From: CAZDEK01 sp964504625
GTDB taxonomy: Bacteria > Patescibacteriota > Saccharimonadia > CAILAD01 > GCA-016700035
Direction: 5' to 3'
Length of the DNA: 15,277 nt
Assembly (NCBI GenBank): GCA_964504625.1
Contig: CAZDEK010000013.1
Span: forward strand, 1 to 15,277
A program made the position numbers and the translations under genes. Below, piece after piece: positions 8,456 through 15,034 of the stretch. Position 1 is the first letter of the stretch; each line of letters starts with the position of its first letter. The notes under the pieces are model-generated. The model was not told where the DNA came from. It worked only from the letters and a program-made list of their open reading frames with translations, and did not search any database.

Positions 8456-9148
8456 ATGACTCATACAATGAAGAAGATACTCATCCTCATCATCGCCGGT
8501 CTATGCGTTGCAATCGCAGGATATCTCATCTATAACACGATAGTATTTCATGTTTCCGGAGCGAATCCACCAAATGGGGGTAGCGCAACAAATGGTACTC
8601 AGACGATCACGGTCAGCTTCAGTAGGCCAATTAAAGAAGTAAATCTTGAGCGCAATATCATTACTAATGAAGATATTATCTTTGGGCTCAGTACGTTGGG
8701 GAATAAGTTAGTACTACAAACAAAAAATCTTGAAGTGAATAAAATATATAAGATTAACCTAATGAACATAGAATCGACGGATGGCAAAATCATTAAACAA
8801 TACAGTTATAGCTTCACAAATAGATACGCTGACTACAATGAGCTCTCAAAAGCTCAGCAAAAGAAGGCGATGGAAAATCAGGGTAAGGGAAATATTGAGG
8901 ATCCAGCCCTAACGGTCCTACCGGTATCCACTGACCGATACTATATTGAATCCAGCATCCTCGATCAGCCGCAAGAGGGTAAGCAAATACAAATTACCAT
9001 AGCCCTCCTTGTTACCCGCAGCCAAGAAGACAATACAGCCCTCATTAAGCAATACAAGCAAGAGGCGCTTGAGTTTCTCAGACAAAGGAATATCGATATC
9101 TCTCGATATGTAGTTGTATATTCACCTCGATCAGCCACTGGACTCTAG
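8456..9148 (+). CDS. Membrane-anchored protein with Ig-like (SbsA/Big_5-type) domain
   Basis: A 230-residue protein. Residues 6-26 form an N-terminal membrane anchor. Residues ~33-115 show the pattern of bacterial SbsA-type Ig-like domains (SGANPPNGG, TITVSFSRPI, KIYKINLMNIESTDGK, YSFTN). The C-terminal ~100 residues are charged, contain IQITIALLVTR, and are not recognised. I chose the ATG at 8456, two bases after the preceding stop; an in-frame GTG at 8435 would overlap the hydrolase gene by 20 bases and has no better ribosome site, and ATG 8468 is a further alternative. It is the last gene of the + operon; its TAG stop overlaps the convergent dciA stop. The first half is clearly AT-richer than its neighbours (hand count about 30% G+C over 8641-8820). 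A surface or periplasmic accessory role in the VirB4 system is inference. Confidence 0.75.
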   Translation: MTHTMKKILILIIAGLCVAIAGYLIYNTIVFHVSGANPPNGGSATNGTQTITVSFSRPIKEVNLERNIITNEDIIFGLSTLGNKLVLQTKNLEVNKIYKINLMNIESTDGKIIKQYSYSFTNRYADYNELSKAQQKKAMENQGKGNIEDPALTVLPVSTDRYYIESSILDQPQEGKQIQITIALLVTRSQEDNTALIKQYKQEALEFLRQRNIDISRYVVVYSPRSATGL

Positions 9149-9420
9149 GCGAGTATCTTAATCTGCAAGCGAGAGATCGTACGTCCTGATCGCTTGGCGA
9201 GCTCACGCTCGATCTGGATATGCCGCAAGCGTATCTCGCTAGCTTCAGCGGGATGCGAAACCGTCAGCCTAACAATATCCTGTTTGTAGCCCACACTCTC
9301 AAGCTCTACCCCAGCTCGTCGTCGAATCACCGAACGCACCAACTCAAAAAAGGCCAGTAGATCGTCGGGTCGATCAAGATCTTTATTGCCTAGCACATCG
9401 CCTATCCGTTCGAAGCTCAT
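9145..9420 (-). CDS. dciA: DUF721/DciA-like protein
   Basis: A 91-residue protein matching the DUF721 pattern: an N-terminal helical half with ERIGDVLGN and LAFFELVRSVIRRRAG, then a short beta core VGYKQDIVRLTVSHPAEASEIRLRHIQIERELAKRSG. DUF721 includes DciA, which works with or loads the replicative helicase DnaB where DnaC/DnaI is absent. A DUF721 gene directly after recF is the arrangement of Actinobacteria (recF-DUF721-gyrB), which supports the call; gyrB is not present here. The ATG at 9420 overlaps the recF TGA as ATGA, with only a weak AAGG ribosome site, so translation is probably coupled to recF. The stop shares a CTAG with the convergent gene's stop. Family call is good; the helicase-loader function in this organism is inferred. 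Confidence 0.78.
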   Translation of the reverse strand: MSFERIGDVLGNKDLDRPDDLLAFFELVRSVIRRRAGVELESVGYKQDIVRLTVSHPAEASEIRLRHIQIERELAKRSGRTISRLQIKILA

Positions 9421-10469
9421 ATAGTTGGCCTTGTGAGATCTAGTGTTTGGGCAGGTAGACGCAGTCGGCGATCGATATCAGTGCTCGTAATGATTGTCTG
9501 TACATCCTGAAGCTCCTGAATGAGGTAACGTCGTCGCGCTTCATCAAGCTCACTAAAGACATCATCAAGTAAGAGTAGGGGAGTTGCTCCATCAGAATTC
9601 TCACGTAGATATTCGAGCTCAGCAAGCTTAAGGGCGAGCAGCGTCGTACGTACTTCACCGCGCGAAGCTGTGGTGTTCAGTGAGTGACCATCAAAATGCA
9701 CCGCCCAGTCCTCTCGATGAGGTCCTGCGCTCGTCGTACCCAGGGCAATATCTCGCTGTCTCTGCTGTGAGTACCGAGTCATAATATCGGAACTTTTTTC
9801 GATAAATTCAAGCTCGAGCTCGTGAGAGCGTTGTGCGATCCGATGCACAATCGCCTGTACTCGCCCCGACAGTACATCAAGAAACTCAGCCCGCCACACC
9901 GATAGCGACTCAGCTGGTTCAGCGAGCTGAGTCTCAAGGATAAAGAGCTGGTCATCAAGTCCGACGATCGGCTCACGCTTATTTCGCCAGAGCAGAGCAT
10001 TGCGCTGCCTCAGGAGACGCTTGTACTGCTGGAGGGCTCGACGGTAGTGAAGGTTTGTCTGAGCGAGTACGAAATCCAAATAGCGACGGCGACGCTCGGG
10101 GGTCCCCGCCAGGAGCGCTAAATCATTTGGCTCGAAAAGTACGACTGGGTGCAGACCTAAAAGGGTGCCCCGTGCGATCCGAACAGCCTCTCGCTGGATC
10201 GCCTTGCGCTTCGCCGGCTGCTCCTGATAGGTGATAGCGATTCGCTCCGTGTCATAGATTGCCTCGATACGAAATGCTGGCTCGCCATGCGCAATCAGCT
10301 CATGATCGTCACCGCGGAATGATCGCCCTGTTGCAGCAACATACATCGCTTCTAAAATATTCGTCTTACCCGTAGCATTCGGCCCAAGGATTAAGAGAAC
10401 TTGAGCGGACAGCTCCAAATCAAGGGCCTCATAGGATCGAAAATGAGTGAGATGAAGCGTTTTTAGCAC
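9417..10469 (-). CDS. recF: DNA replication and repair protein RecF
   Basis: A 350-residue SMC-like ABC ATPase that binds gapped DNA and helps load RecA with RecO/RecR. Visible motifs: the typical start LKTLHLTHFRSYEAL, Walker A GPNATGKT at residues 29-36, TAGPHREDW, the ABC signature region SRGEVRTTLLALKLAE, Walker B LLLLDDVFSELD, and the final TSTD switch motif. Length is normal for the family (~350-380). The start is GTG at 10469, preceded by AGGAGG (forward 10478-10483) at eight bases; this ribosome site overlaps the dnaN TAG, so recF is probably translated by coupling to dnaN. It overlaps dciA by 4 bases. Identification is secure. Confidence 0.96.
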   Translation of the reverse strand: MLKTLHLTHFRSYEALDLELSAQVLLILGPNATGKTNILEAMYVAATGRSFRGDDHELIAHGEPAFRIEAIYDTERIAITYQEQPAKRKAIQREAVRIARGTLLGLHPVVLFEPNDLALLAGTPERRRRYLDFVLAQTNLHYRRALQQYKRLLRQRNALLWRNKREPIVGLDDQLFILETQLAEPAESLSVWRAEFLDVLSGRVQAIVHRIAQRSHELELEFIEKSSDIMTRYSQQRQRDIALGTTSAGPHREDWAVHFDGHSLNTTASRGEVRTTLLALKLAELEYLRENSDGATPLLLLDDVFSELDEARRRYLIQELQDVQTIITSTDIDRRLRLPAQTLDLTRPTI

Positions 10470-10481
10470 GCGTCACACCTC

Positions 10482-11579
10482 CTAACTACGCAGTGGCATA
10501 ATCAGATGCAGATAATGAGCGCCCTTTTCAACAGGTACCACCAAGCAGGGGTCAAGCTTATCGTTAAAGCGCAACTCAACCTCATCACCATCTAGTACAC
10601 CAAGTACATCTAGGAGGAATCGAGCATTGAGTGAGATAGCCGCCGGTTTACCATCAACCTTCGCAGTTACCTCCGAGGTATTTTGACCAACCTGAGCAGC
10701 TTCAGCATGGATCGTGACACCGGACTTCTCAACTGCCAGAGTAATTGTGTGGGCACTCTCACGCGCGAAGACGCTAGCTAGCCTGACCGCACTTGCCAGC
10801 TCAGCCCGAGAGAGTCGCGCTATAGTTTCGGACTTAGCAGGAATAATCTGTGCATAATTAGGGAAGTTGCCATCAATCAAACGGGTAACCAACGTGACAT
10901 CATCGACAGTAATACGTGCTTCATTTTGGCCAAAATCAAACTTAACCGTCTCAACATTCGTTTGACCCATCAAACGAACCACCTCCTGCACAGTGCGCAA
11001 GGGGAGAATAACCGCTAGCTCCTTCAGATCCTTCTCGGTTACAGTCATTTCCGCTAAGCGATAGCTGTCGGTGGCCGCAAACGTCAGCTTATCACCCGAA
11101 GACTTCACCGAAACACCAGCAAGCACGGGTCGTGATTCGTCGATCGATGCAGCAATCGACACCTTACTCAACGCCCGAAGAAGGGTACTAGCCGGCAAGA
11201 CAAGACTCTGGACCGGCTTTACCTCAGGGATAGCTGGAAACTCTTCGACCGACATCCCTTGAAGACTCGCTTGCGCTCCAGCAGCCGACAGCTCAAGCTG
11301 TGTCTCTTCGCTGGTTAGTTGAATCTTTTCACTTTGCAAGCCCTGTACCGTCTCTTGGAGGAGGCGAGCTGGCACACTGACCGCACCTGGTTGCTCGACC
11401 TTGCAGCCTATTGTAGCTGTGAGGGCAATCTCGAGATTAGTAGCCGAGATCGATAATGTCGACTTATCGGCAGTAATAAGGACATTAGCCAGGATTGGTA
11501 AACTCGTACGAACTCCTACTACTCGGGAGACGGTTGATACCGCTTTCGACAGATGCTCTTGCATAACAGAAACTTTCAT
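10482..11579 (-). CDS. dnaN: DNA polymerase III sliding clamp, beta subunit
   Basis: A 365-residue protein of normal beta-clamp length, forming the ring that tethers DNA polymerase III to DNA. Family landmarks: TSLPILANVLITA near the start, SVPARLLQETVQGL, EEFPAIPEV, the second-domain ESRPVLAGVSV followed by FAATDSYRLAEM, the third-domain DGNFPNYAQIIP and the C-terminal HYLHLIMPLRS. The ATG at 11579 has a moderate AAAGG (forward 11589-11593) nine bases upstream. A possible -10 (TATAAA on the minus strand, forward 11610-11615) lies just upstream without an evident -35. The 335-base gap to dnaA holds a terminator-like hairpin and the candidate origin, so dnaN may have its own promoter. Confidence 0.97.
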   Translation of the reverse strand: MKVSVMQEHLSKAVSTVSRVVGVRTSLPILANVLITADKSTLSISATNLEIALTATIGCKVEQPGAVSVPARLLQETVQGLQSEKIQLTSEETQLELSAAGAQASLQGMSVEEFPAIPEVKPVQSLVLPASTLLRALSKVSIAASIDESRPVLAGVSVKSSGDKLTFAATDSYRLAEMTVTEKDLKELAVILPLRTVQEVVRLMGQTNVETVKFDFGQNEARITVDDVTLVTRLIDGNFPNYAQIIPAKSETIARLSRAELASAVRLASVFARESAHTITLAVEKSGVTIHAEAAQVGQNTSEVTAKVDGKPAAISLNARFLLDVLGVLDGDEVELRFNDKLDPCLVVPVEKGAHYLHLIMPLRS

Positions 11580-11914
11580 AAATCTTTACCTTTCGTGCAT
11601 CCTTAATTCTTTATACATATATGGAAATGGTAGTTGTGGGTGCTGGGGATAGCGTGGATAAGTCGCGGTAAGTTGTGTTTGTAATCTGAACTTATTATGT
11701 TGGATTGGCGTGGAAATACTGGGGATCGCAGTGGGGATGAGACTGAGGATAAGTTGTGGCTTGGGGATAGTATCTAGCAGTCTGCGGATAAGTGACCGAT
11801 CTCTCCCCAGTCTATCGACAAGTTGTCTGCAAGCTGCCCACAAGTTTTCCACGGAGTTATCCCTAGCTTTTCCACAGGCTAACTGTGGACAAAAACCGAA
11901 CCTTTTTTCGGTTC
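11580..11914. other. Candidate oriC, main part: dnaA-dnaN intergenic DnaA-box cluster
   Basis: This 335-base gap carries many 9-mers close to the DnaA box TTATCCACA. Read as its complement TGTGGATAA: CGTGGATAA 11653-11661, TGAGGATAA 11744-11752, TGCGGATAA 11783-11791, TGTGGACAA 11884-11892, plus weaker TGGGGATAG at 11644 and 11762. On the + strand: TTTTCCACG 11845-11853, TTATCCCTA 11857-11865 and TTTTCCACA 11868-11876. GNGGATAAGT recurs at 11654, 11745 and 11784, and AAGTTGT at 11670, 11751 and 11820. An AT-rich patch at about 11601-11625, next to dnaN, could be the unwinding element. The dnaA-dnaN gap is an established origin location in many bacteria. Boxes are seen; origin function is inferred. 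ORFs crossing the gap look like repeat-driven chance frames. Confidence 0.75.
11891..11914 (-). terminator. Probable intrinsic terminator after dnaA
   Basis: On the minus strand, immediately after the dnaA TGA, a 7-bp stem (AACCGAA, forward 11907-11913 as TTCGGTT, pairing with forward 11894-11900) encloses a 6-base loop and runs into a short T-run (forward 11891-11895 are all A). The stem has only three G-C pairs and the T-run is short, so it may be leaky, letting some transcription continue to dnaN. Confidence 0.5.
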
Positions 11915-13315
11915 TCATGATGCGACCGCCGCGTATTCTTGATGTATGCGTTGGCGTACTTCTGATATATCGTGCAGGATTGGATCCTTGGCCTTCACAA
12001 GTAGTGTAATTTTTTCACAGCCATGCATGACGGTGGTGTGATCGCGACCTCCCAGGTGTCCACCGATCTGAGGGAATGAAAGCTCGAGCTCAGAGCGCAA
12101 GAGATACATAGCGACTTGGCGTGGAGTAACGACATCTTTACTCCGTCGTTTACCAGTAATGTCAGCCTGTTCAACGCCATAGTAGAGTGCGACCTCTTCA
12201 ATAATCTGCTTGGGGCTCGCTTTTCGCCTGGCGCTAACCGGCGAGGCTGGACCACCAAGGATTTGATTGACCAGCTCAACTGTCGGCGAATCACCATGCA
12301 GTTCGCATTGCATGAGGACCTTATTGAAGCCACCTTCTAGCTCGCGGATATTCGTGGCGATGCGCTCGGCAATCGCTTCGGCCACATCGAGGGGTAAGCT
12401 GAAGTTTTTTGCTTCAGCCTTAGACTGGAGAATGGCCACGCGTGTTTCCAGATCCGGCGGCTGAATATCCACCACCATGCCCCATTCGAAGCGATTGCGC
12501 AGACGTTCCTCGAGCTCGGGAATCTCCTTAGGTGGCCGATCGGAACAGATAACAATCTGTTTATTTGCTTGGTGGAGAGCGTTAAATGTATGGAAGAACT
12601 CTTCCTGGGTGGTCTCTTTCTTTTTAATAAACTGAATGTCGTCGACGAATAGCACATCAACCTCTCGGTACTTATTCGTAAAGGCTTCAGACTTACGGAC
12701 TGATTCGACGAATGACTTATAAAACTCTTCGATAGTGATATACATCAGCTCAATATCTGAGTTGCGACGTTTGAGCTCACCATAAATCCCCCAGACCAGA
12801 TGGGTTTTACCGACACCGGAGGGGCCATAGAGAAACAAGGGATTATAGTCGGTGCCGGGCTTCTCGGCGACGAGACGGGCAGCCGAGTAGGCGAGGCGGT
12901 TCGAGCTGCCGACAACGAAGTTATCGAAGTGGTACCGTTCAGCTAAAGCATGTTGCTGATTAAAGAGATTGGGCTGCGGTTCTTGGTTTATTGAGCTATT
13001 GCGGCGAGCCTTACTACGTGGCTTGGAAGATTCGAAATCTATGGGTGTAATACGGTCGGCACGTACAACATAGTCAATCTTAGATATCTCGGGGGTGTGC
13101 TGCTGGAGAGCGGCAATCAGTTCGGGCTCAAAGCGAGCCTTGATCTGAGCACTTGAAAAGGGGTTTGGTACGGCAATAGTAGCGGTGTCACCCTCGATCT
13201 TCTCAAGACGGGTCGGTCCAAGAAAGGTCTTATAGCTATGACCACTCAGACTGACTTCGAGCTCGCCAAGGACATTGTGCCACACTGCATCATAGTCAGG
13301 GCGGGCATCCCCCAT
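11915..13315 (-). CDS. dnaA: Chromosomal replication initiator DnaA
   Basis: A 466-residue initiator of normal length. Domain I is about residues 1-85 (VWHNVLGELEVSLSGHSYKTFL), a basic/Gln-rich linker spans about 95-130, and the AAA+ domain follows. Walker A is GPSGVGKT at 164-171 (K170), a variant of the common GG(V/T)GLGKT; Walker B is FVDDIQF with D225/D226; the region LRNRFEWG contains the arginine finger. The C-terminal DNA-binding domain carries the DnaA signature GGRDHTTVMHG at 422-432. It binds TTATCCACA-type boxes and opens the origin. The ATG at 13315 has a strong AAGGAGG (forward 13325-13331). DnaA-box clusters lie on both sides of the gene, including one over its likely promoter, which points to autoregulation. 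The TGA stop is followed at once by a terminator-like hairpin. Confidence 0.98.
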   Translation of the reverse strand: MGDARPDYDAVWHNVLGELEVSLSGHSYKTFLGPTRLEKIEGDTATIAVPNPFSSAQIKARFEPELIAALQQHTPEISKIDYVVRADRITPIDFESSKPRSKARRNSSINQEPQPNLFNQQHALAERYHFDNFVVGSSNRLAYSAARLVAEKPGTDYNPLFLYGPSGVGKTHLVWGIYGELKRRNSDIELMYITIEEFYKSFVESVRKSEAFTNKYREVDVLFVDDIQFIKKKETTQEEFFHTFNALHQANKQIVICSDRPPKEIPELEERLRNRFEWGMVVDIQPPDLETRVAILQSKAEAKNFSLPLDVAEAIAERIATNIRELEGGFNKVLMQCELHGDSPTVELVNQILGGPASPVSARRKASPKQIIEEVALYYGVEQADITGKRRSKDVVTPRQVAMYLLRSELELSFPQIGGHLGGRDHTTVMHGCEKITLLVKAKDPILHDISEVRQRIHQEYAAVAS

Positions 13316-13450
13316 ACTATTCTCCCTCCTTTATGCGCCGTCTAGCGCTTCACTCACTTAACCTTATACTACGGTTTTCCACAGGCTAACACAAGGGGTT
13401 ATCCACATATCACCCACAGTTTTCGATCGCTATGTGGATATGTGGAGAAA
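13316..13450. other. Candidate oriC, second part: DnaA boxes upstream of dnaA
   Basis: The dnaA-rpmH gap holds a perfect DnaA box TTATCCACA at 13399-13407, TTTTCCACA at 13375-13383, an inverted near-box TGTGGATAT at 13433-13441 and a weaker TGTGGAGAA at 13441-13449. TTTTCCACAGGCTAAC (13375-13390) is an exact 16-base copy of 11868-11883 on the other side of dnaA, and CCCACAGTTTTC at 13413-13424 closely matches CCCACAAGTTTTC at 11837-11849. This suggests either a second origin lobe, as in bipartite origins such as that of Bacillus subtilis, or a DnaA-controlled regulatory region for both dnaA and rpmH, or both. Confidence 0.7.
13363..13401 (-). promoter_or_regulatory. Possible dnaA promoter
   Basis: On the minus strand TATAAG (forward 13363-13368), or the overlapping TAGTAT, could be the -10, with a poor TTGTGT about 17 bases before TAGTAT as -35. 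The TTTTCCACA box falls in the spacer, so DnaA bound there would be expected to repress dnaA. The elements are weak matches and this call is tentative. Confidence 0.3.
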
Positions 13451-13454
13451 GGCC

Positions 13455-13483
13455 TTGAAAAACCTGCCATTATCAGATATACT
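13455..13483 (+). promoter_or_regulatory. Sigma70-type promoter of rpmH-rnpA operon
   Basis: TTGAAA at 13455-13460 and TATACT at 13478-13483 are separated by exactly 17 bases, each one mismatch or so from the sigma70 consensus. Transcription would be expected to start around 13490, only a few bases before the rpmH ATG at 13493. DnaA boxes end just upstream at 13449. Confidence 0.65.
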
Positions 13484-13492
13484 CGAGCAGTT

Positions 13493-13627
13493 ATGAAGCG
13501 AACGTATCAGCCGAAAAAACGCCGTCGCCAACGTGTGCACGGCTTCATGGCCCGGATGAAGACGCGAGTTGGTCGCGCTGTCCTCAAGCGCCGCCGACTC
13601 AAAGGCCGCGCTCGCGTCGCGATCTAA
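13493..13627 (+). CDS. rpmH: 50S ribosomal protein L34
   Basis: A 44-residue, very basic protein with the whole L34 pattern: MKRTYQPKKRRRQRVHGF at the start, MKTRVGRAVLKRRRLKGR at the end. Length matches the family (44-46). An in-frame ATG at 13442 would add 17 unrelated residues and lies inside a DnaA-box repeat and ahead of the promoter, so it is rejected. No real Shine-Dalgarno sequence precedes 13493. It is the first gene of rpmH-rnpA-yidD-yidC-jag, the standard order next to dnaA. Confidence 0.97.
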   Translation: MKRTYQPKKRRRQRVHGFMARMKTRVGRAVLKRRRLKGRARVAI

Positions 13628-13633
13628 AGAGCT

Positions 13634-13975
13634 ATGTTGGCGCGACCCTATAGGCTGCGCAAAAGCTCAGATATCTTGCGACTCTACAAGCAAGGTCAGC
13701 GGGCTCATACCCGCTGGCTTGTTGTGTATTCACGCGCTAATCACCTAGGTGAAAGTCGCGCCACGGTGGTGGTAGCCAAGAAAGTAGATAAACGCGCCAC
13801 GGTACGTAATCGTAATCGGCGACGAGTTGGAGAGTGGTTACGTACTTCCTGGTCTCAGATAGCGCCTGGCTTTGATATACTAGTAAGTATCAAGAGTGAT
13901 ATTCGTGAGTTAACAGCTACTGAGCTGCAAGCTGAGCTGGTGGCGGGCCTGCGAAAGCTAGGAGTCTGGAAGTGA
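13634..13975 (+). CDS. rnpA: Ribonuclease P protein component
   Basis: A 113-residue basic protein, normal length for RnpA, which assists the RNase P RNA in maturing tRNA 5' ends. It shows the opening RLRKSSDILRLYKQG, the central strand SRATVVVAKKVDKRATVRN and the RNR signature RNRNRRRVGEWLR (58-70). The ATG lies six bases after the rpmH stop, with a weak AAAGAG site. Its TGA overlaps the yidD GTG by four bases (GTGA). The catalytic RNA (rnpB) is not in this window. Confidence 0.95.
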   Translation: MLARPYRLRKSSDILRLYKQGQRAHTRWLVVYSRANHLGESRATVVVAKKVDKRATVRNRNRRRVGEWLRTSWSQIAPGFDILVSIKSDIRELTATELQAELVAGLRKLGVWK

Positions 13976-14223
13976 GGAAGTTAGTACAGGGTTTGATTCG
14001 GGTGTATCAGCATACACTCTCGCCCGATCATGGGTTATTCCGTGTGTTCTATCCGCATGGCTGCTGTAAGTATCATCCGACCTGCAGCGAATATGCCTAT
14101 GAGGCAGTTGGGAAATATGGTGTCGTACATGGGATGGGGCTAGCTCTGCGACGCCTGGGCCGCTGTCACCCTTGGGCAGCCGGCGGGTTTGATCCAGTTC
14201 CAGTTAATAAGAGGAAAGCCTAA
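13972..14223 (+). CDS. yidD: Membrane protein insertion efficiency factor YidD
   Basis: An 83-residue protein with the two YidD (DUF37) signatures: YPHGCCKYHPTCSEYAYEA (27-45) and RRLGRCHPWAAGGFDPVP (60-77), plus the typical start LIRVYQHTLSP. It is a small membrane-associated protein thought to help YidC-dependent membrane insertion. The start is GTG at 13972, with AGGAG about eight bases upstream and a GTGA overlap with rnpA; its TAA overlaps the yidC ATG as TAATG. Both overlaps suggest coupled translation. Confidence 0.95.
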   Translation: MRKLVQGLIRVYQHTLSPDHGLFRVFYPHGCCKYHPTCSEYAYEAVGKYGVVHGMGLALRRLGRCHPWAAGGFDPVPVNKRKA

Positions 14224-15032
14224 TGTTTAACGAAATTTTTATCCGTCCTTTTGCCAACCTACTTTTCCTGATCTATGGCATTATCCCAGGGCATGACTTT
14301 GGCGTTGCAATTATCTTACTGACGGCAATTATCCGATTTGCCCTTTGGCCTATCTTTGCACGCCAACTCCACTCACAGAAAAAGATGCAGGCTTTGCAGC
14401 CAGAAATTGCCCGAGTACGAGCCGAAGCTAAGGGGGATCGCCAAAAAGAGAGTCAGATGCTTATGGAGCTCTATCGAGAGAAAGAAATTAACCCAATGGC
14501 ATCATGCCTACCACTCCTTGTTCAATTACCATTCTTAATTGGGCTATTTGCAGTTTTCTCTCGAGTCACACAAGGTGTGAATGTCTGGGAGCCATTACTG
14601 TATGCGCCTGTCAAAAACCTGCCCTACATTCAGCAGGTTATCGCGAACCCAAGTATGTTCTCAGCCACCCTGTTTGGTTTCGTTAATCTGGCTGCCAAGC
14701 ATAATATTGTCCTTGCAGGGCTAGCGGGTGCAACCCAGTACTATCAGGTATACCAAATTACTCCAAAACAAACCGACCCCAACGATCCAGCTGCGAACGC
14801 CAATAAGATGATGGTGTGGATGTTTCCCCTGTTAACCGCCTGGATCGGGTACACGCTGATCGCGGCATTACCACTGTATTGGTCGGTATCAAACCTTGTT
14901 AGTATATTGCAGCAGACTATTATTATGCGCGAAGAAGTTGATAAGATGGAAGAAGCAAAGGTGGTTACTCGGGTGCGCAATGCAGAAGCAACTACTAAAA
15001 AAACGACTGGCAAGAAAAAGAAGAGGGGGTAA
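14223..15032 (+). CDS. yidC: Membrane protein insertase YidC/Oxa1 family
   Basis: A 269-residue insertase of the short Gram-positive/Oxa1 type, lacking the large periplasmic domain of proteobacterial YidC, which fits a monoderm-like cell. The first strong membrane segment (about 27-45) holds the conserved groove arginine R38 (LLTAIIRFALWPI). A charged coiled hairpin covers ~48-90 (LHSQKKMQALQPEIARVRAE), followed by NPMASCLPLLVQLPF (90-104), the YidC signature. Further membrane segments lie at about 145-180 and 205-238. The tail is Lys-rich (KKTTGKKKKRG), as in ribosome-binding YidC forms. The ATG overlaps the yidD stop; an AGAGGA site lies upstream. It inserts and folds membrane proteins, probably including the VirB4-system anchors. 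Confidence 0.96.
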   Translation: MFNEIFIRPFANLLFLIYGIIPGHDFGVAIILLTAIIRFALWPIFARQLHSQKKMQALQPEIARVRAEAKGDRQKESQMLMELYREKEINPMASCLPLLVQLPFLIGLFAVFSRVTQGVNVWEPLLYAPVKNLPYIQQVIANPSMFSATLFGFVNLAAKHNIVLAGLAGATQYYQVYQITPKQTDPNDPAANANKMMVWMFPLLTAWIGYTLIAALPLYWSVSNLVSILQQTIIMREEVDKMEEAKVVTRVRNAEATTKKTTGKKKKRG

Positions 15033-15034
15033 GC

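Noticed and set aside
8435..9148. GTG start for the Ig-like protein gene
   Set aside because: Would overlap the hydrolase gene by 20 bases; ATG 8456 just after the stop fits the operon spacing and places the membrane anchor at the N-terminus.
9199..9214. CGAGC-TCAC-GCTCG hairpin as a terminator for the + operon
   Set aside because: Short stem inside dciA coding sequence with no T-run on either strand.
11586..11918. 110-codon minus-strand frame filling the dnaA-dnaN gap
   Set aside because: Composition is driven by the DnaA-box repeats, it overlaps the terminator hairpin and dnaA stop, has no good ribosome site and no family resemblance.
11710..12009. 99-codon plus-strand frame in the origin gap and dnaA 3' end
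   Set aside because: Antisense to dnaA for a third of its length and built from repeat sequence; shadow frame.
13442..13627. 61-residue extended version of rpmH
   Set aside because: The extra 17 residues are not L34-like, start inside a DnaA-box repeat and precede the promoter; ATG 13493 gives an exact L34.
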